Positions 13,021-23,860 of a DNA stretch of 64,000 bases are shown here, one piece after another (the first letter of the stretch is position 1; each line of letters starts with the position of its first letter). Made by a program: the position numbers and the translations under genes. Origin of the DNA: Epiperipatus broadwayi (Eukaryota > Onychophora > Udeonychophora > Euonychophora > Peripatidae); the NCBI GenBank assembly GCA_028023455.1, contig JAQFVV010006341.1:1554001-1618000 (forward strand), in the 5' to 3' direction. The notes under the pieces are model-generated. The model ran no database searches and was not told the origin of the DNA. It saw only the letters and a program-made list of their open reading frames with translations.

Positions 13021-14012
13021 TATATTTGAACTATCATCATCACTATCAACCATTACTGATCCACTGCTGAATGAAAGTATCTCCAAATCCATTCCCTGTT
13101 CTCCGATCTCTAATCTCTCTTCTCCACATTACCTCCAGCACATACCATCTCACATGTGGTCTCTTTCTAGGTCCAACCATCTATTGTCATATCTTGTAAC
13201 AAAATGTCTAGCCAACTCCACTTTAATCTCTTAATCACCTGTTTCTTATTTCACCCATATATTTCATTTTTGATATCTTGTTACTCCTAATATACATCTC
13301 TCCATAATTCATTGATTGGTTTGAAGTCTCTGTATTGCTACTCTGTTAAATGTCCAAGTCTCAGATCCATAAATAAGAATAGGTAACATTTATTTACTAA
13401 AAATCTTCCTTTTCAAACACATAGGCGTATTTCCTTTTAATATTAAATTACTTCTATCAAAAGCATTCCAAACAATTTTAATTGTATAATTAATTTCATC
13501 CCTTATGTTTTCATCTACAGTAATAATCTGACTAAGATATTTGTAGTTGTTAACTTCTAAACTACTAAACATCACACAATCACCATTTCTTATGCTTGCT
13601 CATAACTGTTATTAAAACAGGCAGAATTCTCCATACAGTAGTGCCACTCAGTGCAAGCTAGATAGGGATTTTATGCACAAGCCTTCTGGCATCCATTGAT
13701 TACTCTGGCTTGCACTGAGTGTCACTACTATATGGAGAGTGTTGCCTGTTTTAATAACTTCTTCTAACTAATTATTATCAATCTTTATTTTATTCTTTTG
13801 AGAAAATCCATTGTACATTACTTTAGTCTTTTTACCAATTATCTTTAGTTCTACTTTCATCTGATAACTCTTGCAACATTTCCTGAAATTCTGAAGCATT
13901 ATTTACAAAAGAACTACATCATCTGAAAAATCTAAATGACTTAAATAATATCCATTTACTTTTACTCTTTTAGCTTCCATTTTAATCCACAAAATACTTC
14001 TTTCAGCACAGC
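13021..14012 (-). mobile_element. RTE-type LINE 3' part, interrupted by a foldback insertion
   Basis: The minus strand encodes the C-terminal half of an RTE-clade endonuclease/reverse-transcriptase. Near 14000-13900 it reads LWIKMEAKRVKVNGYYLSHL then DFSDDVVLL, which stands where RT motif FADD is expected. Near 13830-13780 it reads VQWIFSKE in a shifted frame. After the insertion it resumes as SLEVNNYKYLSQIITVDENI (13575-13390), then the tail near 13380-13040 (LPILIYGSETWTFNR, RDHM). It ends in GATGATGAT-like DNA at about 13025, the usual RTE 3' end. Stops and frameshifts make it non-functional. It is 5'-truncated. The same protein segments occur in the copy at 36.5-38.35 kb. Confidence 0.85.
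13561..13760. mobile_element. 200-bp foldback element inserted in the RTE LINE
   Basis: Two arms of about 51 bases (13608-13658 and 13708-13758) are inverted repeats: GTTATTAAAACAGGCAGAAT... against ...TTGCCTGTTTTAATAAC. They flank a 49-base centre (TAGATAGGGATTTTATGCAC...). The 7-base sequence CTTCTAA stands at 13554-13560 and again at 13761-13767, consistent with a target-site duplication. The host LINE reading is continuous on either side when the insert is ignored. Parts of this element recur in the cluster at 33.7-35.3 kb, so it is a mobile family and not a private hairpin. No coding capacity. Confidence 0.8.
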
Positions 14013-14344
14013 TATCTGATTTTAAATTTATTTTATAAGTTATGATTATATTGGTTGTTGTTATTCTTGTTTTAAGAATTTTTTTTTTTTGGTTTGCTGG
14101 GGCTAGATGCATTCTGATTTGATGATTCCATTTATAATATTTTTTAACTTTTAAAATTCCAGATTGTTTGCAGATGAAATAGGTGAAACTTCATTTGTCA
14201 TGTATTTATTTTTATTTATTTCTATTTGATTCTTCAATGTTAAAAACAAGGCTCAAGTCGAAATGGCTGATTTAACTTTCATAATTTTGACAGCTTTTTA
14301 ATAATAGAAAAATTATTTTGTTTTCTTTTCTATCTATAATGTTT

Positions 14345-14822
14345 AATGGGTCCTGATTTAGTTTATGCTCATGGCCATTTAAAATCTAAAAATCACCGCT
14401 AACGCATTCAACTGATAAATGACATAAATATTGAATAAAAGTACTTTAAATTCATATTTTAGAAATTATAAGCTAGTAAAAATAATATGCTTTATTTCAT
14501 TAGGATTTTTTTTTTAAAAAAAGTTTACCTTCATAAAATATTTGAAATATATGCAGGGAGGAGGAAGGATGGTTTGGCCGATCCTAAGAATCGTCCAAAA
14601 GACACAGAAGTCTGATCAAACCAAGATTATAATTTCCAAATACTAAAAGATTATAGTATATATCCATATGAAATAAAACATATTTTTACTAGCTTATAAT
14701 TTTTAAAATGTGAATTTAAAATATTTTTTTTATATCATTTATCAGTTGGATGTATCAGCGGTGGTTTTGGCTGGTCTTTAAATTTCAAAATGGCCGTGAG
14801 CGCAAAGTAAATCAGCACCGTT
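14345..14822. mobile_element. Non-coding element with long inverted termini (~160-170 bp)
   Basis: The left arm (about 14345-14503) and right arm (about 14650-14822) are inverted copies with many substitutions. Shared blocks include GGTcCTGATTTA, GCTCAtGGCCATTT, ACCGCTaA..CAtcCAACTGATAAATGA and AAATTATAAGCTAGTAAAAAT. The centre (14504-14650) is unique and contains GGAGGAGGAAGG. The 8-base word TAATGTTT directly abuts both ends (14337-14344 and 14823-14830), as expected for a DNA transposon with an 8-bp target duplication such as the hAT superfamily. No transposase remains, so the superfamily is a guess. Confidence 0.7.
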
Positions 14823-14879
14823 TAATGTTTATAAAATAAATTATCACTGGGAATGATTTCTTTAATTGATTTTTGAGCA

Positions 14880-14938
14880 AGAATTATTATTATTATTATT
14901 ACTACTACTAGGACTACTACTATTATAATTATTATGGA
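14880..14938. repeat. Compound ATT/ACT trinucleotide microsatellite
   Basis: A run of TTA/ATT units passes into ACT units and back to ATT, with a few interruptions. Confidence 0.75.
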
Positions 14939-15029
14939 TATCACATTTATCAAATTTTACAAAGATTCAGACATTTTTACTTTATGTTTTAGTTTATCTA
15001 TTTTTCTCCCATACAATATATTGATAATA

Positions 15030-15605
15030 TTTTATAGAGCTTTATATGAGTCTCTTTTATAGTATGGAATTACACTATATGGTTTTTCAAGTATTTTAAA
15101 TTTAAACCTTTAAAGACATTCCAAAATAAGATTATAAGTCTAATACAGAGTACTTTGCATAATGAAGATAAAAATGATTTATTTGATATTGATAAACTTT
15201 TTCTTACAGTTTATAATTATTAAGAGGTATTGTTTTAATAATTCATTTAAGAATTATAAAATATCTAATTATAGTAGATGGAAGTAGATTATATTCCAAA
15301 AATATTTAATAAATTACCATCTTATATGTTGAATGTAATAAAATTGGGATTGTTTAGAAAAGGAACTAAAAAATACCTTTTAAATGTTTAAAATTTATAG
15401 TATTATTATTTATTTTATATTCTTATTATTTTTAATATGTTTACAATTTATGATTTTGATTTTGTTTTATGATCTGTCCATTACTTTTAATATATATATA
15501 TATTATTTTTATTATTATTGTATACTATGAAAAGCATTTACTTTGCTTAATAGGTTTTTCCTTATATATAATCAAAATAAAATAAATTAAAAATAAATAA
15601 ATAAT
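15030..15605 (+). mobile_element. LINE 3' end (CR1/L2/Jockey-like C-terminus and tail)
   Basis: Reading across one or two frameshifts, the strand gives a typical LINE C-terminal domain: FYRALYESLLYYGITLYGFS, then KIFNKLPSYMLNV and LGLFRKGTKKYLLNV near 15390. The spacing matches the conserved end of CR1/L2/Jockey reverse-transcriptase polyproteins. It is followed by a non-coding tail with GCATTTACTTTGCTTAATAG and an A-rich end (AAATAAATAAATAA) near 15590-15605, a common LINE 3' terminus. It is 5'-truncated and dead. The clade is not certain. Confidence 0.65.
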
Positions 15606-15609
15606 AATT

Positions 15610-16566
15610 ATTAGTATTATTCATTCAGCCACCCACTCACTCACAATAGCTGATCGTTTTAACAAAAAAGACTTTCTAAAGAGTGATTTGATTCTTTCTT
15701 GATTTATTGGGATTTGAGATTTTTTGTTTGTTGTTTTGATTTAGCGTCTATTTGGTGGTTTTGAATATTTATTGTAAAAAGATAATTCAATTATTGTTTT
15801 TTACCCATTTTTATAGCTGATAAAGTTTGAGTAATTGTGCCTATTTCTAAAACTATTAATCATTATAGAAAATATTCTCACGATATAACTTATATTATTA
15901 ATTATATTTCTGACAGTGGTTTATTTTCCCCCCATTATTGTTCTTAGAATTTCACCTACTTAGCAGTCTTCTTCAAATCTCAGTTCACTATTGAAAAGCA
16001 GCATATTTTAATTTACATATAAAAAATATCAATCTTTGAATTTTTATTGAATAAGTAATTTTCACAATAACTTGAGTTTACATGATGCTAAAAATAAAAT
16101 ATTATTACTATAGCATAAAAAGAATAAAATATAATTATTATAATAAAATAAAAAAATTAAATATTTTTAAAATTATTAATTTTGAATTTATTCATAAATT
16201 GTTAATTTTGATACATAAATTTTCAAATAGAAGTTTTGTCAATTTATAACATCTAGATTAAATTATAATTAAATTTAGCTATATTAGTACTTGTTGATAG
16301 TTTTGTTGCCATTTCTATTGTGAAAATTGATAATTTTACCATTTTTAATCCTAAATTGATCTGAGGAATGCTATATTTAGGATGAGAGATAGTAAAATAA
16401 ATAATAATTTTTTTAATAATTTATTGTAAAATATGTATTTAGTAATAACATTGATAGGCTATCCAATCTATTGTGAAAAACTTTGTTAGAAATTAATCAT
16501 TTCTTTAATATGTATATTGTAATAGTCATTTTAATATAAAATGAAAATACTTTTCTTATGTTGCAG
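15610..16566. other. GEN1: AT-rich sequence upstream of the GEN1 start exon
   Basis: No open frame or repeat was recognised. The last 20 bases (TACTTTTCTTATGTTGCAG) form a good pyrimidine-rich 3' splice site ending at 16566. This stretch is therefore more likely the end of a 5' UTR intron than a promoter. No TATA-like promoter was identified. Confidence 0.45.
16545..16566 (+). promoter_or_regulatory. GEN1: 3' splice acceptor before the GEN1 start codon
   Basis: A pyrimidine-rich run followed by TTGCAG ends 36 bases before the ATG at 16603. This suggests a leader exon spliced on from upstream, either a cis-spliced 5' UTR exon or a trans-spliced leader. The donor was not found. Confidence 0.6.
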
Positions 16567-16763
16567 ATTGTTTGCAAAAAAAGTCATTATTTATTTATTA
16601 AAATGGGAGTGAATCACCTCTGGGATATTTTATGTCCAGTAAAACAACGTCTGCCTTTGTCGTCTCTTCAAGGCAAGACATTAGCAGTTGACTTAAGTGT
16701 GTGGATAATGGAAAGTCAAGGAGTTAAAGCCTTAGTTTCCAGAGTGCGTAAGCCATATTTAAG
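16567..16763 (+). CDS. GEN1: GEN1 Holliday-junction resolvase, first coding exon
   Basis: This exon encodes the N-terminus of GEN1/Yen1, the XPG/FEN1-family structure-specific nuclease that cuts Holliday junctions and 5' flaps during homologous recombination. Translation most likely starts at the ATG at 16603: AAAATGGG is a good initiation context, and the protein starts MGVNHLWDIL as GEN1 proteins do (the N-terminal glycine and the next residues are part of the active centre in this family). An in-frame ATG at 16558 would add 15 residues but lies before the AG of the probable splice acceptor at 16565-16566. Residues 1-53 include GKTLAVDLSVW, whose D30 matches a catalytic metal-binding aspartate of human GEN1. 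The exon ends TTA AG|GTACTT in phase 2, and the next exon supplies the last base of the R54 codon. No defect is seen. Confidence 0.93.
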
Positions 16764-16769
16764 GTACTT

Positions 16770-19700
16770 CATAAAATCAGGAGTTATCCTTCTTAGTTTT
16801 TCAAAGTAATCACATTTATATATGATTTTGTATGTTTTCAGCTTTTATCTAAGCAATAGGGTATGTATTATAAATAGCTGATAACACTGAACTTGATAAA
16901 AAAAATGAATATTAAGCAAGTTTTGAAATATGATTTTAAGAGTGAATTTTATTTCAAAATTTTGAAAATTATTAAATTTGTATAGATTTCCTATTTTAAC
17001 AAAATGACAATAAATTGCATTTTAATAAAAAATAATGCAAATTATAAGAATGTGTTTGTGTAGAATGGTTATTGAAGAGTGTTTGGAGAGAGAGATGATA
17101 TTCATGTGAAAAAAAATCAAAGGAAGCTAATAAAATCACGATAAATTGTATAAAATATTAAATAGTATCATAGAGTATATGTGGTATCCAGAGAAATGAA
17201 AACAGGAAATGAAAAGTAATGCCCATGAATCAGGAGTTAAATTCGTTAATATGAGGATATTTTGTGAGGATAAAAGATTTATTTTGGGGACTATTGGGAA
17301 ATAATTTTATATATAATAATAAAACTGGATGGAATAAAATAAATGGAGGAGAGGTCATGAGATATACAATGGGGAAATTTGTTCGATAATTTTCTGTTGC
17401 GGTGAATATATAACATCATTTCAGAAAATACAGATAATGAGAGTGATTTGAGAGATGAAGATTTACCAATATTATTATGTATAGTTAAGAAGGAATAAAA
17501 ATAATAGAAAAGAAAATAGATATTATAAGAAAGTGTTCAGATACACAGTGTTTAAAATTAAGTAAAAAAAAGTTAGAAAGTGTATGAGGAGTTTCAAAAA
17601 GTAATAAAATATGAGAATCAATAATAAACGTTTTTTTGCTGAAAAGTGAATTAAGATTTTTGAAATTCAATAAAATATGAGAATGTTTATAAAACAATAT
17701 TGATATATTTAAAAGAGACGAAATAGGTTTTTCTGTCTGATTGATTTTAATACGATAGGGATAAAGGGGAAATTGGAAGTAGACATGTGTTATACAAAGG
17801 AATGATAAGTGAATGTATTAGGAAAAGGTGGAGAATAAATGATAAAGAAAATAAACGTTTTTCAAAAAAAAAAAAAAAAAAGAGTAGGGAATATAAAAAA
17901 TAAAATGAGAGAGAGAGAGATTGGTTATAACAATTGATATCATGTTATATATCAAATTTCAGAAAAATGTGCAGTCAAATAACAAGTCACTGCTATAAAG
18001 AATATGAAATGAAATAGAAAGATAGGTGGATGGATGGACAATCTGACAAAGAAATTGACAAAAAGAAATGAGAAAAGTTTAAACAATTTAAGAAAATTTG
18101 TAAAGGGAATTAAGAATATGAGAAAAGAAGAAACAAGAAATTTTAAAAGCATATGAAAAAAAAATTAATTGAAAATTAGTTAGAGGAAGCTATTCTTAGA
18201 TTTTTAAATGAATATGGGATAAGAATACAAAGAGATGGAAATAGAGTAAGAAGTAGAGATTTATTTAATAAAGATGAGGGAGAAGATTCATATTATAAAT
18301 AAGAAAGCAATCACAGAAGTTTTGGAGTAAATACAAAGAAATCAAGAATGGTAATTAGATAGTATAGCAATGAAAATGATAAGCTGGAATTTGTTAGGAG
18401 TATTTTAATAAAATTATGATGAACAGGACATATCTGAAAAGTAAAAAGTTACTACAGAACATTGGAGTGTGCACTGGATAGGCAAAGACATAACATTGTG
18501 TAAAACATGGGAATAAGAATTTGACATTTATTCTAACTCTTATGATAAATCAGAAGATTTTGTATATATAGAAAAATTTTGGATAAGATGATAAGTCTGA
18601 AGTTGTAGAAAAGTTTTGAAAAAAAACCTGTGATTAAGATAATTAAAAACAAATGTGATATAAATGAGAGTTTACTATTTAGAGCAGGGATCCAAATATT
18701 TTCAAATGCAGATCAAGTTAGTTACTTTTCCAACAAGTTTGAACCAATTTAGAAAGCCTATGGTTTCTCACCACTTTAATTTACCCTTTCAAGATTAAAA
18801 TGAAAAATGTAGAGTAAATAAAAGTTAAATTCGAATAGTCAATATTGTGATTTAACATTAAAAAAAATCCAATGTATTCTCAAACCAAATGAATGTAAAA
18901 GAAATTAATTTGAATCTTATTAGCATGATTATTGCCTGAATGCATTAGCACTTTTAACAGCTATAATTTTATTATATGCTGAAGCAGGGCCAGAGGAAGG
19001 GTCATCAGTGCCTTTATGCAAAACAGTAATTGGTGGACCCACCTCCTTTAAAAAAAACCCAAATTCTACATGTTAATGTTTTATTAAAGATAATTACATA
19101 ATTGTAAATTTACTTTTCAAGCTTTTACAGAACTAAAATTAGATACACATTTAATAATATTGCATACATCATTCTTTAGAGCTATCACTGACAAATTTAC
19201 CAGCTGATCTTTTTATAATTTTTAACTTTGAAAATGATCTCTCTCCACCAGCTATACTTTTAGGAAAAGTTAATGATATGCTCAAATTTGGGAACAAAAT
19301 GGTCAAGTTATTTTCATGAATATAAGTTAGGATAGCAAATAGATTTTTGAATTGAAGTAATTCACTTGAAAATAAATTTTTATGGCATAAGATGCTTATC
19401 TAAGCCAATATTTTCAATAAAAGACTATAAAGTTTGTTTCTGGAAATTTTTTTTTTTACTAAACAACAATATTATTTATATGTCAATCTTATTGCCACAA
19501 AAGTAATTAATTATATATAAATCTTCATAGTTTTTAACGAAACTATATTGATAAACAAAAGGAGTAATTCTTATAAAATATTTCAAATTACATAATCATT
19601 TATGCTTACTCTTTAAATATCTTATGGCCTATAATAATAATAATAATAATAATAGCATAGACAACTTTAGAGACTAATAGAACATATAAAGTAATATATT

Positions 19701-20280
19701 TAAATTATGGATAAATAATAATTAACAATCTCTCATCAAAACAAATTACACATGTACTAAATAAAGATATTGAAATAATAATAATATATATAATTTAAAT
19801 TACATCATCTATAGAACCTCTTTTTTTACTTAAATTCTCCTCTTGTGAGAAATTTATTTAAACAAAACAATTATATATAATAAGTAAAAACACTTATCCT
19901 TTATATCTAAAATTCATTTAAAGTCTGTATGAGTTCAAATTATTTTTATCTTGGTGAAATCTTTTAGAATGTTTTTTTTTTTAAAAAAAAAATGATTGAA
20001 AACCTTGATTGCTTTAATTATAAAATCACAGAGGATGGAGAAGAATTATGTCTGGTAGAATAATAAATGATAATGAAATTTTATCTTTTGAATCAATCCA
20101 TTTATGTGGTAAACTTTAAGAAAATCACAATAAGTTGTTTTTCTTCATTTGAATAAGTGTAGAGTAGATAATTACTAATTTCCTATACAGTGAAATTTGC
20201 TAATTTTAGCATTTCTAAGAAAATTATTTTAAAACTGGGTTAAAACAAGTACTATTCAAACTGTAAGCTTTTTTCCCCAT
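16770..20280. other. GEN1: Intronic sequence with a purine-rich block, no gene recognised
   Basis: From about 17050 to 18650 the + strand is strongly purine-rich (GGAGGAGAGG, GAAAGAAAAT and similar), with a long A run near 17865-17882 and a GA microsatellite near 17907-17920. The skew and scattered short frames could be a very old LINE body, but no motif was secure. The open frames at 17485-17697 and 17952-18152 on the minus strand are shadows of this skew. A TAA microsatellite lies at about 19630-19655. Confidence 0.45.
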
Positions 20281-20282
20281 AT

Positions 20283-20350
20283 GTCACAGCATCGGCTGGG
20301 AGGTAAACCCTTGCTTGCAAGGCAGTTGTGCTGACCTCTCGACTAACAAT
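20283..20350 (-). repeat. tRNA-derived SINE head or tRNA-like pseudogene
   Basis: The minus strand reads like a decayed tRNA. It has an A-box-like TAGTCGAGAGGTCAGCA, an anticodon-arm-like CTGCCTTGCAAGCAAGG (Ala-TGC-like loop), and a B-box-like GGGTTTACCTCCC where GGTTCGANTCC is expected. An A-rich tail (GGGGAAAAAAG) follows. The intact cloverleaf is lost, so this is a SINE or pseudogene, not a working tRNA. Confidence 0.5.
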
Positions 20351-23300
20351 GCTTGACATTTAAACTGCAGGTTTGTACCAATTTTTTAAATATCTGCTTT
20401 AAACTATAGCAACAGATAATTTTTGACATATTAGCATTGACAAAATAGCTTATAATTTTCCATTTCAAAAACATCTTTAAGTTTAATTTTTTTTCATGCA
20501 TTTTACCATGATGAATATTTTTCAAATGTTTTATTTATTCATTAGGATAATTGATAGGCATGCACAACATATTTAAATAAAATATTATATTTTAATGAAA
20601 TTAAATATACAAATCACAATGTTAGAATAAATATTTATATTACATATATTAAAATAAATGACTTTTATTTTATTTACCATTTTCACAATAACTGAGATTT
20701 TATTTCAAATTTAAAATAACTTTATCTAAATATTTTAAAATAATATTCCTTTAAATTTAAATATACATGCATATTCATATTTAATTATTGCATTAAAAGT
20801 TTATGTCACTACTGTTAATAGTTTTATTATTATATGTACACTAATATAAGTATTGCTTTAATGATCCTATTTTAACTAATTTATCCATATATATACAATA
20901 TTGTGTATTTTAGTAGTATATTATCCCCCCCCCCCATTTTTTTTTAAAGTTATATTTGTGCTGTTTTTAAATTATATAGAAAAACATGATTTTTCCAAAA
21001 TTGGACAATAATTTTAAATGCTATAAAAATATGGGGGAGACATTTTAGATTTTTTTTAAAATTTTGTTTGATATGATAAATTTAAAATATTATTTTTACA
21101 TTAAGTCAATAAAAATTTTGAAGTTATGTTTATTATAATTATTTTAGAAATACCAAATATCCATCACAATATATATATAAATGGCATCGATAGTAATAGT
21201 AAAATAGACTTCCATTTTCACATCACATAGCAACCTCATATGAAATATGGATCATGTAAACCCAGTTTAAGAAAACAATCGTATGAAATTATAATTGACA
21301 AATCGCATTTCAAGAAGTCATTGTTTATTTTAATATGCTTATATTTTCTTATTTTATAGAAATAGTGAATCAAGTTACATTAATTAATTTTCATAACAAC
21401 AAAAATATATTCTTATTTCTGCACTATTTTTGCATCTCTTGCATCTGTGTCCTTATACGTTGTTTACCTTTCTTACTGCCTTACACCCTGTGTTGTAGTG
21501 TTCAACAAAGCTGGCTACAAATCTATATATATGTAGGGAAAAAAAGAAACAACATGAACAAAAGTTTTATAGAGATTAATATCAGTAAAATATGTTTATT
21601 TGAGTTAAACTCAGTAAAATAAAAATTCAGAAATAAAATAAATTACAAACAGGAAAATGTAGATTTATTAAATAAATAAATAAAAAATTTAGGTTTAATT
21701 AATCCTGAATAAATAAGATTAATAAGTATTAACAATGTAATTAAGACTTATAGAAACTAAAAATTAATTAAATAAAGTAAGTATTTAAAAAAATATTGAT
21801 AAGCCAAGAATTTATGTGTCAAACTGATGTCAGTTTATGTGTGGGTGATTAAGATATACCTTTTAAAAAACAGTAATGAGGTAAAGTATAAAAGAGCTAA
21901 AATTCTTAGTCAGGAAGAGAAATACCAGTGAAGTCTTAACAAGCAATGCAGCCAATATAAAGTTGCAAAAGCTGAAATATCCAGACATAGTATTGATAAA
22001 TTAGCAGACAAAGAATGGTGACTTTTATATAAAATATCCTGTAAAGATGAGGAATATTGTCTTTTGTATGAGATTTCTAAACCTGGTGTGTGTTTATTCT
22101 GATCTTTCCACAATGTAGTGATCAAATAGCAAGAGAGTGCCTTAAATTTTGTCCTATGATATAATAAAATATAAAGGTAAATTTGTCACTTTTGAAAGAT
22201 ATTTGATGTCATCTATGACATTATGTCTGTCAGAGGATAAAAGGCTGAAAACATTTTGAAGAAGAATATAGATATATATCTGTAGAATAAAAGAGATGAG
22301 ATAGTAACATTGGATCTCCAACAACTGACATTGAATCAAATCATTCCAGACTTAGCCATTCAATTTTTCAAAAATATGTGAACAAAAGTGATTCCAGAAG
22401 CTGATTAAACTGAGTTATTGCAGTTTGAATCTACATGAAATCAAGAGCCTCATAATAATTATTTATTTTCTAATATGCATAAACTAAAGTTAATCAGGAA
22501 ACCAGATAATCTGAACAATTTAGTAAGTAAAAGCACATTAAATCAGGATTTGAAATATATGAGTTCGAAGTACAATGCTAAAAAACAAAAATGTGATCAC
22601 AAAACAATTAAGGTTTGTTTTTCATGTTATTAGTAGACTTAAAATAAAAATATTATAACTAAAAAAATATAAAGTGTTATAATTAACCTAAATAGAATCA
22701 TATTATATTTCTATAAATTTTAATTTATATATATTTTACAAATACACATCAAGCAATTTTTATTATTTCTATATGTCGTGGGTTAGGTGAAATTTAGAGT
22801 CAAGGTATTAATATTGTCATTCAAAAATGCAATCACTGTCATAACAGAGGCAAAGTCATATAAATGCCTGATGATATATCAACGTCCTTTGGGGAATAAT
22901 GATTATGAGCATTATGTAAAAATTCAGGACTGATCTAATTATGATAGTATAGTAAAATTACTTTTTAATTCATTACAAATAGCCTCCAGTCCTTATTCCA
23001 TGATGTTCTCACATCAATGTTGATCTAGTTGCAATGCAGTGATAAATGTTAATTTTTTTTTATTTGATTGAAGATAAACAATTATTTAGGTTTATTGGAT
23101 CAATAGAATTGAGACCCTGTAAATTAGTCTCATGTTTGGCAGATCTAGTTGTGGGTAACTGGAGGGATGTAACATCAAAGAAATGAGAGAGAGATTTGAA
23201 CCTGTCCTATAGATGTACCTCATTATAGAGGTGGTACCCTAGTTTGCAGATTATTATAAATAAAAAGTGTTTCTAGTGACCAGGAATGGACCCTCTCTTT

Positions 23301-23620
23301 GATTTGAACCAATATTATGGGAATGATGATCAGGAAATGTGGATGACATTAGTATTGAGAATAAATAAATTTAATGAAGACCTAGTATGATCAACAATTA
23401 GGATGTTCAGATTAAATATGCCCAGTTTAATCAATCCTAATATCCAGTAAACCAGCATGTAAATCTATGCACATTCTACCAAGTATATAGGGATTCCATG
23501 GTTTCTATTATACTATATATATACATATTGAACCGGGTTTGATTAATAGAGGCTGTTTCTTTGGCTTTAAATCCCTTTTAACATAATTTAAAATTTTACA
23601 TTTTTAATATTATGTGAATG
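20351..23620. other. GEN1: Intronic AT-rich DNA, possible old coding relic
   Basis: Mostly AT-rich filler, with an 11-base C run at about 20925-20935. Between about 21880 and 22600 the sequence is less AT-rich and reads as scattered peptide-like stretches in more than one frame. This may be a decayed transposase or host-derived copy, but I could not match it. About 22980-23480 is similarly less AT-rich and unassigned. Confidence 0.4.
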
Positions 23621-23860
23621 GACCGGCCGTTCAAGCAGACCGAGCTATGCAAAGCAAACACGATCACATTTTCAGACCACTCGACTGCTAGATTCAAACC
23701 CTACCATCCAAAGCATTTTATTTGTTTGAGATGAACCTCAGGCACCAGCTATTTACAAGAAGTAATTAACATGCCTGGATGGTAGACCCATAATCCAGCG
23801 CTTGAAATATCTCATGATTAGCTCATACTTGGGTCCAGCATATTTACTTAACACATAAAG
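23615..23860. repeat. GC-richer short interspersed repeat, possibly tRNA-derived
   Basis: A block of near-average GC stands out from its surroundings. It contains GATTCAAACCC (about 23693-23703), close to a pol III B box, preceded by ACCACTCGACTGCTA, which resembles a tRNA anticodon arm. It also contains GGACCGGCCG. No clear A box was found, so the SINE reading is tentative. Confidence 0.35.
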
